Shown here: positions 38,895-48,031 of the stretch, in pieces
Layout of the letters: the number at the start of each line of letters is the position of its first letter
Numbering within the stretch: the stretch's first letter is position 1
From: Microbulbifer sp. Q7
Lineage (GTDB): Bacteria; Pseudomonadota; Gammaproteobacteria; Pseudomonadales; Cellvibrionaceae
Direction: 5' to 3'
DNA: 64,000 nt
NCBI RefSeq assembly: GCF_001639145.1
Contig: NZ_LROY01000002.1
Coordinates: forward strand, 776,501 to 840,500
Position numbers and translations under genes: made by a program
The notes under the pieces: generated by a model
Databases searched by the model: none
What the model was told of the DNA's origin: nothing
Seen by the model: the letters and a program-made list of their open reading frames with translations, nothing else

Positions 38895-39641
38895 ATGGCA
38901 CTGGTGTGGAGCAAACAAGCCGGCGATAGCCTCTACGAAGTGCGCAGTCATGGGGCAACGATTCGCCTTTACAGCAACGGCGTATTCCACTCCCAGTGGA
39001 ATGCCAGAGATCCGCTCAAGGGCTCCTTCTGGGAGCTTTTGTTTTTGCCGGTATTTTTCCGGCCGGCAGAACGGGTGCGGCGGGTCCTGATCCTCGGTGT
39101 CGGAGGCGGCGCCTTGATTCGCCTGCTACAGCGTTTCGTTGAACCCGAGCAGATCGTGGGCGTGGATATTGACCGGCATCATCTTACGGTGGCCCGCCGC
39201 TATTTCGGGGTGCGCGGTGCCGAGCTGGTGTGTGCGGATGCCCGTCACTATGTCGCCCAGGCTGCAGGAAGCAATCTCGCGGGGCAGTTTGACCTTATCG
39301 TCGATGATCTGTTTGGTCACACTGCGGGTGTTGCGGAGCGAGCGATCAGCGCCGATCTCGAGTGGTGTGGAAAGCTGCTAGCGCTGTTGTCTCCCGATGG
39401 CTTGGTCGTCAGTAATTTTGGCAGTCGACGAGAGCTGCTGGAGAGCGGCTGGCGCAGCGCTCGCTTGCAGCGGCAGCTTCAGGGAGGCTGGCGCGCCGAA
39501 CTCCCGGGCTATGAAAACAGCATCGGAATTTTCAGTCGCGAGAAGCTGCAGCGTAGGGCGCTTGCCGCCCATGCTCCCCTGGCGATTAACCCGGCGAACC
39601 CCTCACGCCGGCTCGGTGCCCGCTTAACCCGCCTGCGCTAG
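38895..39641 (+). CDS. Spermidine synthase-like SAM-dependent protein
   Basis: The 248-residue protein has the nucleotide-binding core of the spermidine synthase/methyltransferase fold: VLILGVGGGALIRLLQRF (motif I), IVGVDIDRHHLTVARRYF and the FDLIVDDLFGH acidic motif. It lacks the N-terminal tetramerisation domain and the gatekeeping residues of true SpeE cannot be confirmed, so the substrate is uncertain. It is a single gene 43 bases after msrC. Confidence 0.75.
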   Translation: MALVWSKQAGDSLYEVRSHGATIRLYSNGVFHSQWNARDPLKGSFWELLFLPVFFRPAERVRRVLILGVGGGALIRLLQRFVEPEQIVGVDIDRHHLTVARRYFGVRGAELVCADARHYVAQAAGSNLAGQFDLIVDDLFGHTAGVAERAISADLEWCGKLLALLSPDGLVVSNFGSRRELLESGWRSARLQRQLQGGWRAELPGYENSIGIFSREKLQRRALAAHAPLAINPANPSRRLGARLTRLR

Positions 39642-39732
39642 CCCCTCGACCGCTGGGCCATAATCCAGTTGGCGTGTTATTGGTCCTTGATCCTATACTC
39701 AATTGAGGCAGTTATTTTCCCGGGATCATTCG

Positions 39733-40188
39733 ATGCGGTACAAGACCTTGGAAGATGTTATCCAGGAAGGAAGGGAGTTTCACCAGAAGCTCAGCCGGCA
39801 GTATGAAGAGTTCGAACTCTTGTCAGTGGATGCTCGGGCCAGGTTGCTGCTCGATCAGCTGAAGCGGCGGGAAGTCTCCATGACCCATACGCTGGAAAAC
39901 TTCCGCGAAGATATCGGTGAGGGCGCCTTGCACACCTGGGTGCAGTTTGCGCCGGAAGGTCGGGAGCCGCAGTTATTACAGCGTCTAAGGAATACCGACA
40001 TCAGCGATGTGGACGCCCTTGGCAAGGTGGCGATGGATATCGAAATGTACCTCGCCGATCAGTATCGGGATTTACTGATGATTGCAGATACGCCCTCTGC
40101 CCGGCATGCGCTGGAGCGGTTGCTGGAGCTGGAGCAGCTGGAGGAGCACACCCTGTCGATCAATCTGTTTAACCTGCGGGATTGCTGA
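39733..40188 (+). CDS. Hypothetical helical protein
   Basis: The 151-residue soluble protein is predicted to be largely helical (LEDVIQEGREFHQKLSRQYE, DARARLLLDQLKRREVSMTH, SARHALERLLELEQLEEHTL). I do not recognise the family; the pattern of Glu and His pairs on helices is reminiscent of ferritin-like bundles, a weak inference. The ATG at 39733 starts MRYKTLEDVI; an upstream in-frame start 10 codons earlier has no better support. Confidence 0.6.
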   Translation: MRYKTLEDVIQEGREFHQKLSRQYEEFELLSVDARARLLLDQLKRREVSMTHTLENFREDIGEGALHTWVQFAPEGREPQLLQRLRNTDISDVDALGKVAMDIEMYLADQYRDLLMIADTPSARHALERLLELEQLEEHTLSINLFNLRDC

Positions 40189-40230
40189 GCGGTAACGCTG
40201 GGCGGTCGTTCGCCTCGCACTTACTTGCGG

Positions 40231-41259
40231 CTATTTTGTAAGCCGGTAAATGCAGAATCCTTTTGTCTTTTCCAGCAGCTGCGCCTGCTGAAACAACCCT
40301 TGCGCCTTTTTCCCCAGCGGAATAAATTCGTTCACCACGAAGAGTGCGGTGCGACCTGCGCGCAGGATTCGTGCGGCCTGGGATAAGAACCGATCGGTGA
40401 GATCGCCTTCCACCTGGAACCCCTGATGAAAAGGCGGATTGCAGATCAGGATATCCGCACTGCTGCCCTCGATCTCGGAACCGGCATCGCCCGGTACTAC
40501 CCGGCCAGTTATTCCCCGCTCGAGAAAATTTCTTTCACAGGCCAATAGGGCCGCGGCATTGTTGTCGGTCGCTTCAATAAACAGGCGGGTGCTTTTGCCG
40601 AGCAGATCGGCCAGCTGGCTGCTGAGGTAGCCGTAGCCACAGCCCAGGTCGACCGCGCGAATCTCTTCTGCCTCCTCGACGTGGTCCCCGAAGTGCCGGG
40701 CCAGTAGTGCACTGCCGGTATCAACCTTGTTCCAGCCAAATAACCCGGGTTTGGAGTAGAGGCCAGCAAGTGCCTCTGGTTGTCGCAGTTGCGGGTAGTC
40801 GCTGTCATCCAGTGGTATCCCCGCGGCCGGCTCAGCGCTTCGGGTAATGCTGAGGTAGTCGTTACTGTGTTTCTGTAGCTGTTTTTCGGCACCAAAGCGC
40901 TGCGCGGCCTTTTGCGCATAGGTTTTGATCCCGCTGGACTTGTTGCCCAGCAGGAGCAGTTCGCCCTTGTCGCGCAGTGCAGCCGGCGCCTGATTGATGA
41001 TGTAGTGAACAGCCGCTTTTTCCTTGGAAACCGGGTAGACGATGCGGGAGTACTGTGACCCTGCGACTGAAAGGTCGAAATCACAGAAATGGGCGCGGAA
41101 GCCTTGGGCTAAGGCCTTGTGGGTAATATCCCAGCGATTGCTGATGAGTTGGCCGGTGAAGCTCAGGCCCGCTTCCAGTAAGGGTTTGCTGTTTTCGTCG
41201 GCAACCCAGAGCGTATCGCTGTCACTACTAGACAGTATTTGTGAAAGCAGGGTCTGCAT
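40231..41259 (-). CDS. RsmC/RlmG-like rRNA guanine-N2 methyltransferase
   Basis: The 342-residue protein has the two-domain RsmC/RlmG architecture: an inactive N-terminal half with YPVSKEKAAVHYIINQAPAA and a C-terminal catalytic half with the SAM motif AVDLGCGYGYLSSQL and the NPPF catalytic motif (CNPPFHQGF) of N2-guanine methyltransferases. The end (NEFIPLGKK, KGFCIYRL) resembles RsmC (16S G1207) slightly more than RlmG (23S G1835), but I cannot decide between them. It is 13 bases downstream of rsuA in the same direction, consistent with an rRNA-modification unit. Confidence 0.85.
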   Translation of the reverse strand: MQTLLSQILSSSDSDTLWVADENSKPLLEAGLSFTGQLISNRWDITHKALAQGFRAHFCDFDLSVAGSQYSRIVYPVSKEKAAVHYIINQAPAALRDKGELLLLGNKSSGIKTYAQKAAQRFGAEKQLQKHSNDYLSITRSAEPAAGIPLDDSDYPQLRQPEALAGLYSKPGLFGWNKVDTGSALLARHFGDHVEEAEEIRAVDLGCGYGYLSSQLADLLGKSTRLFIEATDNNAAALLACERNFLERGITGRVVPGDAGSEIEGSSADILICNPPFHQGFQVEGDLTDRFLSQAARILRAGRTALFVVNEFIPLGKKAQGLFQQAQLLEKTKGFCIYRLTK

Positions 41260-41272
41260 GGGCGGTGAACTC

Positions 41273-41995
41273 TCAGCTGATCTCGGCGGTAACGCTGGCG
41301 ATCTCGTCCGCCGTCAGTGGGCGATAGTCGCCCTCGGGCAGGTCATCATCCAGATCAATGTTGCCGATGCGCTCCCTGTGCAGTTCCAGCACGCGATTGC
41401 CCAGTGCAGCGAACATCCGCTTTACCTGGTGGTAGCGGCCCTCACTGATGGTGATACGCACTTCATTGCGGTAGAGAATCTCCAGCTTGGCCGGCTTGGT
41501 GCGCTTCTTTTCGTTATTGAGCCAGATGCCCTTCGCAAACTTGTCGATGGCGCTGTCGTCGATCGGCTCGGCGAGATGCGCATAGTAGGTTTTATCGCAG
41601 TGGTGGCGCGGCGAGGTAATACGGTGCGACCACTGGCCATCATCCGTCACCAGCACCAACCCGGTGGTATCGATATCCAGCCGGCCGGCGATATGCAGCT
41701 TGTGTGCATTCGGCTCATCCAGCAGGTCGAGCACCGTGGGGTGCTCACCATCTTTGGTGGCACAGACATAGCCCAGTGGTTTGTTGACCATAAAGTAGCG
41801 GGGGCCCGATTCACCGAGCAGTTCTCCATCCAGGCAGAGCTCGTCGGATTCGTGGACTTTGCTGGCTGGGTCGGTCACCGCCACGCCATTGACGGTGATC
41901 CGTTCCTGCTTGGCCGCCCGCTTCACTTCGGCCCGCGACAGGTCGGTGACCTGGCTGATGGCTTTGTCCAGACGTTGCGGTTTGCGATCAGCCAA
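41273..41995 (-). CDS. rsuA: 16S rRNA pseudouridine-516 synthase
   Basis: RsuA isomerises U516 of 16S rRNA. The 240-residue protein has an N-terminal S4 domain ([20 protein letters not shown]), the catalytic Asp in [17 protein letters not shown] and the C-terminal [17 protein letters not shown] and LHRERIG motifs, nearly identical to E. coli RsuA. The apparent start is TTG at 41995, inside the folD 3' end (8-base overlap), so expression is probably coupled to folD. Confidence 0.95.
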   Translation of the reverse strand: MADRKPQRLDKAISQVTDLSRAEVKRAAKQERITVNGVAVTDPASKVHESDELCLDGELLGESGPRYFMVNKPLGYVCATKDGEHPTVLDLLDEPNAHKLHIAGRLDIDTTGLVLVTDDGQWSHRITSPRHHCDKTYYAHLAEPIDDSAIDKFAKGIWLNNEKKRTKPAKLEILYRNEVRITISEGRYHQVKRMFAALGNRVLELHRERIGNIDLDDDLPEGDYRPLTADEIASVTAEIS

Positions 41996-42833
41996 GTTTC
42001 TTCTCGCCCGAGTCTACAGACTGATAGATCAGGGTATTGATGGTCATCGGGCCCACGCCGCCTGGCACCGGAGTGTAGGCTGCTGCGCGCTCCTTGAGTG
42101 GCTCGAGCTCGATATCACCAACGCCGCCCGGGTGATAACCGGCATCGACCACGACGGCGCCATCCTTGATCCAGTCCGCCTTGATGAACTCCGGTCGGCC
42201 GACAGCGCCGACAACGATATCCGCGCGTTTAATGTGTTCGGCCAGTTCCTGGGTGCGGGAGTGGCAGATGGTCACCGTGGCATTGGCGTTGAGCAGCATG
42301 GCAGCCATGGGCTTTCCGAGAATTGGGCTGCGGCCCACAACCACGGCGTGCTTGCCGGACAGCTCGATGTTGTAGGCTTCCAGCAGGCGCATAATGCCCT
42401 TGGGTGTTGCGCACCCGTAGGCTTGTTCGCCCATTGCCATGCGGCCGAAGCCGAGGCAGGTCACACCGTCGACATCCTTCTCCAGGGCGATTGCGTCGAA
42501 GCAGGCGCGCTCGTCGATCTGCTCGGGCACCGGGTGTTGCAGCAGAATGCCGTGCACGTTGGGGTTGTTGTTGAGCTCTCCGATCTTGGCCAGCAGCTCT
42601 TCGGTGGTAGTGGAAGAGGGCAGCTCAACCTGCAGGGAGTCCATGCCAATCCGCCGGCAGGCATTGCCCTTCATCTTTACGTAGGTTGCCGAGGCCGGGT
42701 CGTCTCCAACCAGAATGGTGGCGAGGATCGGGGTCTGGCCGTTGCTCTTTTGCTTCATGGCGGCAACGCGGGCAGACAGTTCTTCTTCGGTTTTCTGGGC
42801 AAGGGCCTTGCCATCCAGAACCAGTGCAGACAT
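41988..42833 (-). CDS. folD: Methylene-tetrahydrofolate dehydrogenase / cyclohydrolase
   Basis: FolD carries out the NADP-dependent dehydrogenase and cyclohydrolase steps of one-carbon metabolism. The 281-residue protein has the substrate-site motifs [17 protein letters not shown] with the catalytic Lys, [24 protein letters not shown], the Rossmann motif [14 protein letters not shown] and the terminal [15 protein letters not shown]. It heads the folD-rsuA-rsmC-like unit. Confidence 0.98.
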   Translation of the reverse strand: MSALVLDGKALAQKTEEELSARVAAMKQKSNGQTPILATILVGDDPASATYVKMKGNACRRIGMDSLQVELPSSTTTEELLAKIGELNNNPNVHGILLQHPVPEQIDERACFDAIALEKDVDGVTCLGFGRMAMGEQAYGCATPKGIMRLLEAYNIELSGKHAVVVGRSPILGKPMAAMLLNANATVTICHSRTQELAEHIKRADIVVGAVGRPEFIKADWIKDGAVVVDAGYHPGGVGDIELEPLKERAAAYTPVPGGVGPMTINTLIYQSVDSGEKKLG

Positions 42834-43136
42834 AGAGATTTCTCAACCTGAACAGGGAGCGCGGCGCGGTGGGCGGGCGGCGCTCGTGATAGTTGGAGTA
42901 AGTAGCTTAATTTAGGCGCGGCATTTTCGCACAAGCGGCGAACATTTTCCCTATTCAGTCACTCTTTCCCTCGCAGTTTGTTCTGCGCTGGGCCGCTGGC
43001 TGGGGGCCGAACGCACCGAGAGTTGGCTAAACGCTAAACTACTTTAAAAAAGAATGGCTTAGCAGCGTTGACACCCCCGGGGGGCGCAAGTAATATGCGC
43101 GCTCTCGAACGGGGGCTACCCCCCGCGAAAGAACAT
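42834..43136. other. Region between folD and the tRNA-Pro gene
   Basis: This 303-bp stretch holds the folD upstream region on the left and a strong tRNA promoter on the right. No gene is visible. Confidence 0.5.
43068..43096 (+). promoter_or_regulatory. Strong sigma70 promoter of the tRNA-Pro-Arg-His cluster
   Basis: A perfect -35 box TTGACA (43068-43073), a 17-base spacer and TAATAT (43091-43096) are followed by a GC-rich discriminator (GCGCGC), typical of stable RNA promoters under stringent control. Confidence 0.85.
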
Positions 43137-43213
43137 CGGGGCATAGCGCAGTCTGGTAGCGCGCCTGCTTTGGGAGCAGGATGTCGGGGGTTCGAATCCC
43201 TCTGCCCCGACCA
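43137..43213 (+). tRNA. tRNA-Pro (anticodon TGG)
   Basis: A 77-nt cloverleaf has acceptor stem CGGGGCA/TGCCCCG, anticodon loop TTTGGGA with TGG, T-loop GTTCGAATC and an encoded CCA end. Confidence 0.97.
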
Positions 43214-43229
43214 GATACCGGGTTTTCTT

Positions 43230-43306
43230 GCGCCCGTAGCTCAGCTGGATAGAGCATCCGCCTTCTAAGCGGATGGTCGCAGGTTCGAGTCCTGCCGGGC
43301 GTGCCA
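43230..43306 (+). tRNA. tRNA-Arg (anticodon TCT)
   Basis: A 77-nt cloverleaf has acceptor stem GCGCCCG/CGGGCGT, anticodon loop CTTCTAA with TCT, T-loop GTTCGAGTC and encoded CCA. It starts 16 bases after tRNA-Pro. Confidence 0.97.
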
Positions 43307-43519
43307 TATTCTTTATGGTGGCTGAGTGCTCGACGGATCTGTGACAGTCCGGAGTGAGCTTAAAGTCGCAGGACTTTCCCTCCCATCAGTCTGGCTGATG
43401 GGCGTCAAGATCGCCGCAAAGCGATGCTTTGCAAGCAGTGATTTTGACTCTGCCGGGCCTTTCGTAAGGCGGGCAGGTTTGTTGTGTTGCCACAAGGCAC
43501 AACGTAAAACTCTACTATG

Positions 43520-43595
43520 GTGGCCGTAGCTCAGTCGGTAGAGCACAGGATTGTGGCTCCTGAGGTCGCGGGTTCGATCCCCGTCGGCCACCCCA
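43520..43595 (+). tRNA. tRNA-His (anticodon GTG)
   Basis: The cloverleaf has acceptor stem GTGGCCG/CGGCCAC, anticodon loop TTGTGGC with GTG, discriminator C and encoded CCA. The extra 5' G of tRNA-His is encoded at 43519. A 213-bp spacer without a gene separates it from tRNA-Arg. Confidence 0.97.
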
Positions 43596-43616
43596 TATTG
43601 ACCATCTGGTCCCGAG

Positions 43617-43642
43617 AACCCGGCTTTATGCCGGGTTTTTTG
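43617..43642 (+). terminator. Terminator of the tRNA-Pro-Arg-His cluster
   Basis: An 8-bp AACCCGGC/GCCGGGTT stem with a 5-base loop is followed by a T run, 22 bases after tRNA-His. Confidence 0.88.
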
Positions 43643-43784
43643 GTTTTTGGGCACTATTGTTCTATCGGCCACCTTTACCGACCCCGGGGCGATCTAGGAT
43701 AATGCGCGCCAGTTCTCATCTTTCTATTGTTTTCCCGGCCAAGGCTCGGCCCGGGGTTAACCATTTCACGCTTAGGGGAAAAAA

Positions 43785-44408
43785 GTGACTGAAGTCGTCG
43801 AACGCAAAGCAACCAATGTCCATTGGCACGATGGAGACGTAACCCGTGGGGATCGCGCTGCGATGTTGGGCCATAAGGGGGTGACCCTGTGGTTTACCGG
43901 TCTGTCCGGTTCCGGCAAGAGTACCGTAGCGGTTGCTGTGGAAAAGGCCCTTACTGCGCGCGGCGTACTCAGCTACCGTCTGGACGGCGACAATATTCGT
44001 CTCGGTATTAACGCCAACCTCGGCTTCTCAGCGGAAGATCGCCAGGAAAACATTCGCCGGGTTGGTGAAATTTCCAAGCTGTTTGCTGACACGGGTGTGG
44101 TGGTGTTGAGCAGCTTTATCAGCCCCTACGCTGAAGATCGGGCCCAGGTGCGTAAAATGCACGAAGAGGGTGACCTTCCGTTCATGGAGGTGTTTATCGA
44201 CTGCTCCCTGGAGGCGGCGGAAGAGCGCGACCCCAAGGGGCTGTACAAAAAGGCCCGTGCCGGTGAAATTCGCGGCTTTACCGGAATTGACGATCCCTAT
44301 GAAGCGCCTGCGAGCCCGGAGCTCCACCTGCGCACTGACCAGATGAGCCTGGAAGATGAAGTCGACGCGGTCATCAAGGCGTTGCAGGAGCGTGGCATCA
44401 TCATTTAA
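43785..44408 (+). CDS. cysC: Adenylylsulfate kinase
   Basis: CysC phosphorylates adenosine 5'-phosphosulfate to PAPS in sulfate assimilation. The 207-residue protein has the P-loop GLSGSGKST (about 39-47), [25 protein letters not shown] and the FISPYAEDR and [12 protein letters not shown] motifs. GTG at 43785 has AGGGGA upstream. It stands alone, without cysD/cysN, so PAPS may serve general sulfate assimilation encoded elsewhere or sulfation of surface polymers (inference). A GATAAT box lies about 80 bases upstream. Confidence 0.96.
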   Translation: MTEVVERKATNVHWHDGDVTRGDRAAMLGHKGVTLWFTGLSGSGKSTVAVAVEKALTARGVLSYRLDGDNIRLGINANLGFSAEDRQENIRRVGEISKLFADTGVVVLSSFISPYAEDRAQVRKMHEEGDLPFMEVFIDCSLEAAEERDPKGLYKKARAGEIRGFTGIDDPYEAPASPELHLRTDQMSLEDEVDAVIKALQERGIII

Positions 44409-44701
44409 TGCCCGTGGCAGGGCATTCCATCATCCGGCACTGTGCCGGTGGGAATGTTCTGCCGTCTGTGCCCATCCGGGGCAATTATTTGTCATCTTAC
44501 CCCGCTTGCCTCGCCTTTGTTCCCCGTGATATCCCGCCACCCGCGGTCTGATTTTTGACCGTCTTCGCACACCGCATTTTCTTCGAGTTTACTCCGCCGC
44601 CAACTCCCCAACGCTTTTCCCGGCGCCACATATACTGTTGCTGTGCCCGTGTGATTTGAAGAATCGAGCGGCACAGGGACAAAAGGCGTACGGAGGCGGC
44701 T

Positions 44702-47113
44702 ATGGCTTGGAGCACACGGAAACTGTTTGCCCGATTGAATACACGGCGAGTAGTGACGGGAGTGGTGGCTTCATTTTTCATTCTATTGGGGTTGGGCGGC
44801 TGGTTTGTTTACGAAAAGCTGCCAAGAATTCCCGGGGTGCCAAAATCACCGGTAGTGGGCGTGCCGCCTGGCGCGCTGGATCACGCCCCGCAACCGGCGT
44901 ACGCAGGTGACCACCCGCGAAAAAGTGGGCGGCCTGCTGAATACTTTCCATTTCCTATAGCCATTGGCGAAACCGGCCCGGTTGAAACCCTGTTTGCGGG
45001 GCCGTCTACCTATCCTTTCTTATGTGGTGAAAACAAGATTACCGGCGCCCAGCCTCTGGTGGACAACCACAAGGGTGAAGGTGTGCCGGTGTTTGCCCTG
45101 AATGAAGATGGGCAGCAAACTGATGAAATCATCGGTTACAGTCGAGACTGCAGCCACAGTACGTCGGTCTCCTATGTTTACCGCAGCACAATCGACGGCC
45201 AGTTCCACCCGCTGGAAAATGTACAAAATGATATAGACCAGGTAACGGTTAACGGGAAAACCACCGACTTTGTCGTGCGTCTCGAAACTGGCACGATCAA
45301 CCGATTCTTTTATTCCATCGCCGTGTTGCGCGGGGAGGGCGAGACCGCCGAGAAGCCCAATACCAGTAACTGGAACAAACGGCTGATCTATCAGTTCCGT
45401 GGTGGTGTGGGTGTGGGGCGTCGGCAGGGCAATGTCAGCCGTAAGGCGATTGTCGAACGTCGAGCAGATCAACTCGCGCGGGGTTATGCGGTGGTCTATT
45501 CCACCGCTAATCAAACCAGTAACCATTACAACATCTGGTTGGCGGAAGACACCGCACGCCGATTAAAGAAACAGTTTTCCGCGCTGTATTCCGAGCCGCT
45601 GTACACCGTTGGTATTGGCGGTTCTGGCGGCGCGATTCAGCAGTACCTATTGGCCCAGAATGCGCCCGGCGTACTGGACGCCGCACTGCCGCTGTACTCC
45701 TACCCCGACATGGTGAGTCAAACGATCTACGTATTTGACTGCGAACCCCTGGAGTATTTTTTCGATGTGGTTGCCGCCGAAGACCCGCGCTGGCGGGATG
45801 TGTCGGAGCGCGAAGCGGTCATAGGCTTGGCGACCAAAGAAGAGTTTGATCATCGCTTTAAGGTACTGGAAAACGCGGCTGCGTTTTTCGATGGCCGTTA
45901 TCGTGCAACCGCTAACGGTGCATCGGAGTGCGTACAGGGCTGGCGCGGTCTGGTACCGCTGGTCAATAACCCCAATTTTGTGCATTTCAGCAACAGCTTC
46001 GCGGATCATGTTGCGGAAAAAACGCACTGGTCGCACTGGGAAGACCTGCGTGATTTTTATGGTGCGGACCAGAACGGCTATGCCAATAGCGCCTGGGACA
46101 ACCAGGGGGTCCAGTACGGTCTGCAGGCCCTCAAGCAGGGGCACATCAACGTCGATGAATTTCTGCGGCTCAACGCCACCATCGGAGGGTGGAAAGATCC
46201 GACGGAGCAGGGCGGCGAAAAACTATGGTTCATGAATGGAGAGGTTTTTCCCGTGGAGCTCTCTGTGTGGAGCGAACATAACATGAACCTCGGCAGCCTC
46301 GACAACCCCGCACCACGCAGCATTGCCAATGTGGCGGCCATCGAAGGGATCTTTCGCTCCGGCCATGTATTTCTCGGTGATGTGGAAATTCCGATTCTAG
46401 ATGTGCGGCATTACCTGGAGGGGGAGCTGGACATGCACCACAGCCTCGCGTCTTTCTCCAGTAGAGAGCGCATTCGCCGAGCAAGAGGCCATGCCGATAA
46501 CCAGCTGATCTGGATGAGCCACAAAAGCTATGACCCGGTGGATGAGGCGCTGGATATCATTGATCATTGGATGCAAAAAATTATCGAGCATCCAGAGCTG
46601 GGTGTGGCCGGCAACAAGCCGGTGGAAGCCACAGATCGGTGTTTCGACAAAGATGGCAATGTAATGGCCGCTGGCCCGGGTGTGTGGAATGGCGAATGGA
46701 ACCACAAACCCGCAGGCGCCTGCATGCAGCAGTATCCGATTTACAGCACGCCACGGCTGATGGCTGGAGCGCCAATTACCGGGGATGTGTTCAAGTGCGC
46801 ATTGCAACCGGTGGAGCGTGCGGTCGCCAAAAATCTGTATGGGGAAGCGACAGCAAATATCGTCGAGCGAATCGAGGATCTGCGCAGGATTTTTCCCGAC
46901 GGAGTGTGTAACTACAATGCGCCCGATATTGGCCGCCCCAAAAATCCTCTGTTCCAGAAGGGTGGCGATGTCATGATCGCGGGGCATCCCGTCAGTGCAG
47001 ATTATCGTCAGCTGGGTGAAGCGGTCGCGCAGGAAGATGAGCCTGCTGGCGAAGAAATTCAACCAATGCCGGTATCCGTCGAAGACCCGGAGGCAGCTGA
47101 AAATAATTTGTAA
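44702..47113 (+). CDS. DUF6351 family exported alpha/beta-hydrolase-like protein
   Basis: The 803-residue protein starts with one hydrophobic segment (VVTGVVASFFILLGLGGWFV), so it is secreted or anchored in the inner membrane facing the periplasm. The body matches my memory of the DUF6351 family, with FLCGENKITGAQPLVDNHKG, a nucleophile-elbow-like IGGSGGAIQQYLLAQNAPGV (near residue 302) and DRCFDKDGN, followed by AAGPGVWNGEWN. The GGSGG elbow suggests a serine hydrolase or esterase, but no member I know is characterised. ATG at 44702 has GGAGG. It stands alone between cysC and the tRNA-Val-Asp cluster. Confidence 0.75.
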   Translation: MAWSTRKLFARLNTRRVVTGVVASFFILLGLGGWFVYEKLPRIPGVPKSPVVGVPPGALDHAPQPAYAGDHPRKSGRPAEYFPFPIAIGETGPVETLFAGPSTYPFLCGENKITGAQPLVDNHKGEGVPVFALNEDGQQTDEIIGYSRDCSHSTSVSYVYRSTIDGQFHPLENVQNDIDQVTVNGKTTDFVVRLETGTINRFFYSIAVLRGEGETAEKPNTSNWNKRLIYQFRGGVGVGRRQGNVSRKAIVERRADQLARGYAVVYSTANQTSNHYNIWLAEDTARRLKKQFSALYSEPLYTVGIGGSGGAIQQYLLAQNAPGVLDAALPLYSYPDMVSQTIYVFDCEPLEYFFDVVAAEDPRWRDVSEREAVIGLATKEEFDHRFKVLENAAAFFDGRYRATANGASECVQGWRGLVPLVNNPNFVHFSNSFADHVAEKTHWSHWEDLRDFYGADQNGYANSAWDNQGVQYGLQALKQGHINVDEFLRLNATIGGWKDPTEQGGEKLWFMNGEVFPVELSVWSEHNMNLGSLDNPAPRSIANVAAIEGIFRSGHVFLGDVEIPILDVRHYLEGELDMHHSLASFSSRERIRRARGHADNQLIWMSHKSYDPVDEALDIIDHWMQKIIEHPELGVAGNKPVEATDRCFDKDGNVMAAGPGVWNGEWNHKPAGACMQQYPIYSTPRLMAGAPITGDVFKCALQPVERAVAKNLYGEATANIVERIEDLRRIFPDGVCNYNAPDIGRPKNPLFQKGGDVMIAGHPVSADYRQLGEAVAQEDEPAGEEIQPMPVSVEDPEAAENNL

Positions 47114-47131
47114 TTTTTGGCGCATTTTTTG

Positions 47132-47159
47132 TTGACACAAAATCGCAGTCGGGTATGAT
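47132..47159 (+). promoter_or_regulatory. Promoter of the tRNA-Val-Asp cluster
   Basis: A perfect TTGACA (47132-47137), a 16-base spacer and TATGAT (47154-47159) are followed by a GC-rich discriminator, 65 bases before tRNA-Val. Confidence 0.82.
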
Positions 47160-47223
47160 GCGCCTCGCTCTCGGGGGACAAGCCCAGAGCAAAACGGAAA
47201 CCTTCCCAGGAAGTTACCGAATT

Positions 47224-47299
47224 GGGTGGTTAGCTCAGTTGGTAGAGCGGCGCCCTTACAAGGCGTAGGTCACAGGTTCGACCCCTGTACCACCCACCA
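47224..47299 (+). tRNA. tRNA-Val (anticodon TAC)
   Basis: A 76-nt cloverleaf has acceptor stem GGGTGGT/ACCACCC, anticodon loop CTTACAA with TAC, T-loop GTTCGACCC and encoded CCA. Confidence 0.97.
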
Positions 47300-47324
47300 C
47301 TCCTCGAGGGGAGTGCACTACCGC

Positions 47325-47401
47325 GGACCGGTAGTTCAGTTGGTTAGAATGCCGGCCTGTCACGCCGGAGGTCGCGGGTTCGAGTCCCGTCCGGTCCGCC
47401 A
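47325..47401 (+). tRNA. tRNA-Asp (anticodon GTC)
   Basis: A 77-nt cloverleaf has acceptor stem GGACCGG/CCGGTCC, anticodon loop CTGTCAC with GTC, discriminator G and encoded CCA. Its last ten bases form the start of a 31-bp inverted repeat (next entry). Confidence 0.97.
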
Positions 47402-47457
47402 TATACGCAAAAGGCCCTGTTCGAAAGAACAGGGCCTTTTGCGTATATGGCGGACCG
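47392..47457. repeat. 31-bp perfect inverted repeat fused to the tRNA-Asp 3' end
   Basis: Arms 47392-47422 and 47427-47457 pair perfectly over 31 bp around a GAAA loop. The inner part (AAAAGGCCC...GGGCCTTTT) works as a bidirectional terminator. The outer part includes the tRNA 3' end with CCA. Beyond the right arm a degenerate inverted copy of the tRNA T-arm continues to about 47480. Confidence 0.92.
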
Positions 47458-47668
47458 TCGGACTTGAGCCCTCGTTCGATCAAATTGCGAAGCAATTTAA
47501 GACGCCAGAGCGTAGCGGCGGCGCCCGCAGGGCGAAGGCCGATAGGCGTGAGTCAGTCCCGTCCCGATATGGTACATGCTGTATCCGTCGGTTCCACGAT
47601 CTTTGCAATATGTCCAAAACTAAAATATATTTAGGTCAAATGTCCTCTAAATGAAACAAGGAGGCAAA
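47458..47668. other. Structured non-coding stretch upstream of the toxin-antitoxin pair
   Basis: The segment contains small perfect hairpins (AAATTGC-GAA-GCAATTT at 47482-47498 and CGCCC-GCA-GGGCG near 47521-47533) and remnants resembling an inverted tRNA T-arm. Near 47610-47650 it becomes AT-rich, which probably holds the promoter of the antitoxin gene. Confidence 0.45.
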
Positions 47669-48031
47669 ATGGCCAACCCAGCCCACACCCCACAAACCAC
47701 TGAAGATCAGGTCCTCCTTGAGGCAACCCTCAACACCGCCAACCACCTGGGCCTGAAAAAGAAAGAACTCAGTGAAATCATCCACCTGGATGATCGTACC
47801 CTGCGTCGCCGCAGCGGCCTGGCCCCGCAAAGTGCCGAAGGCCAGCTCGCCCTGTTGCTCGTTCGGGCCTATCGCTCTGCGTTCGTCCTGATGGGGGGCG
47901 AAGAGGGCGCCAAAACCTGGTTCGCCACGGCCAATCGCGCGCTGAATGGCGTCCCCAAGGAAGTCGCTCGTCGCATCGATGGGCTGGTGCGTATCGTCAC
48001 CTACCTCGACGCCATGCGAGGCAAAGTGTGA
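47669..48031 (+). CDS. Xre/ParS-family antitoxin of a RES-Xre module
   Basis: The 120-residue antitoxin has an Xre-like helix-turn-helix (LGLKKKELSEIIHLDDRTLR) and the C-terminal ParS/MbcA-like DUF2384 region (FVLMGGEEGAKTWFATANRA, GVPKEVARRIDGLVRIVTYL) that covers the toxin active site. ATG at 47669 has a perfect AAGGAGG site; an ATG six codons upstream is not needed. Its stop overlaps the toxin GTG (GTGA), the normal order in this toxin-antitoxin family. It probably autoregulates the operon. Confidence 0.92.
   Translation: MANPAHTPQTTEDQVLLEATLNTANHLGLKKKELSEIIHLDDRTLRRRSGLAPQSAEGQLALLLVRAYRSAFVLMGGEEGAKTWFATANRALNGVPKEVARRIDGLVRIVTYLDAMRGKV

Noticed and set aside
43039..43307. Small proteins in the tRNA-Pro/Arg region
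   Set aside because: These frames are translations of tRNA genes; the same applies to frames at 47226-47654.
44409..44470. Terminator after cysC
   Set aside because: There is a GGCATTCC...GGAATG hairpin with an inner CCGGCA/TGCCGG stem, but no T run follows, so I do not call it.
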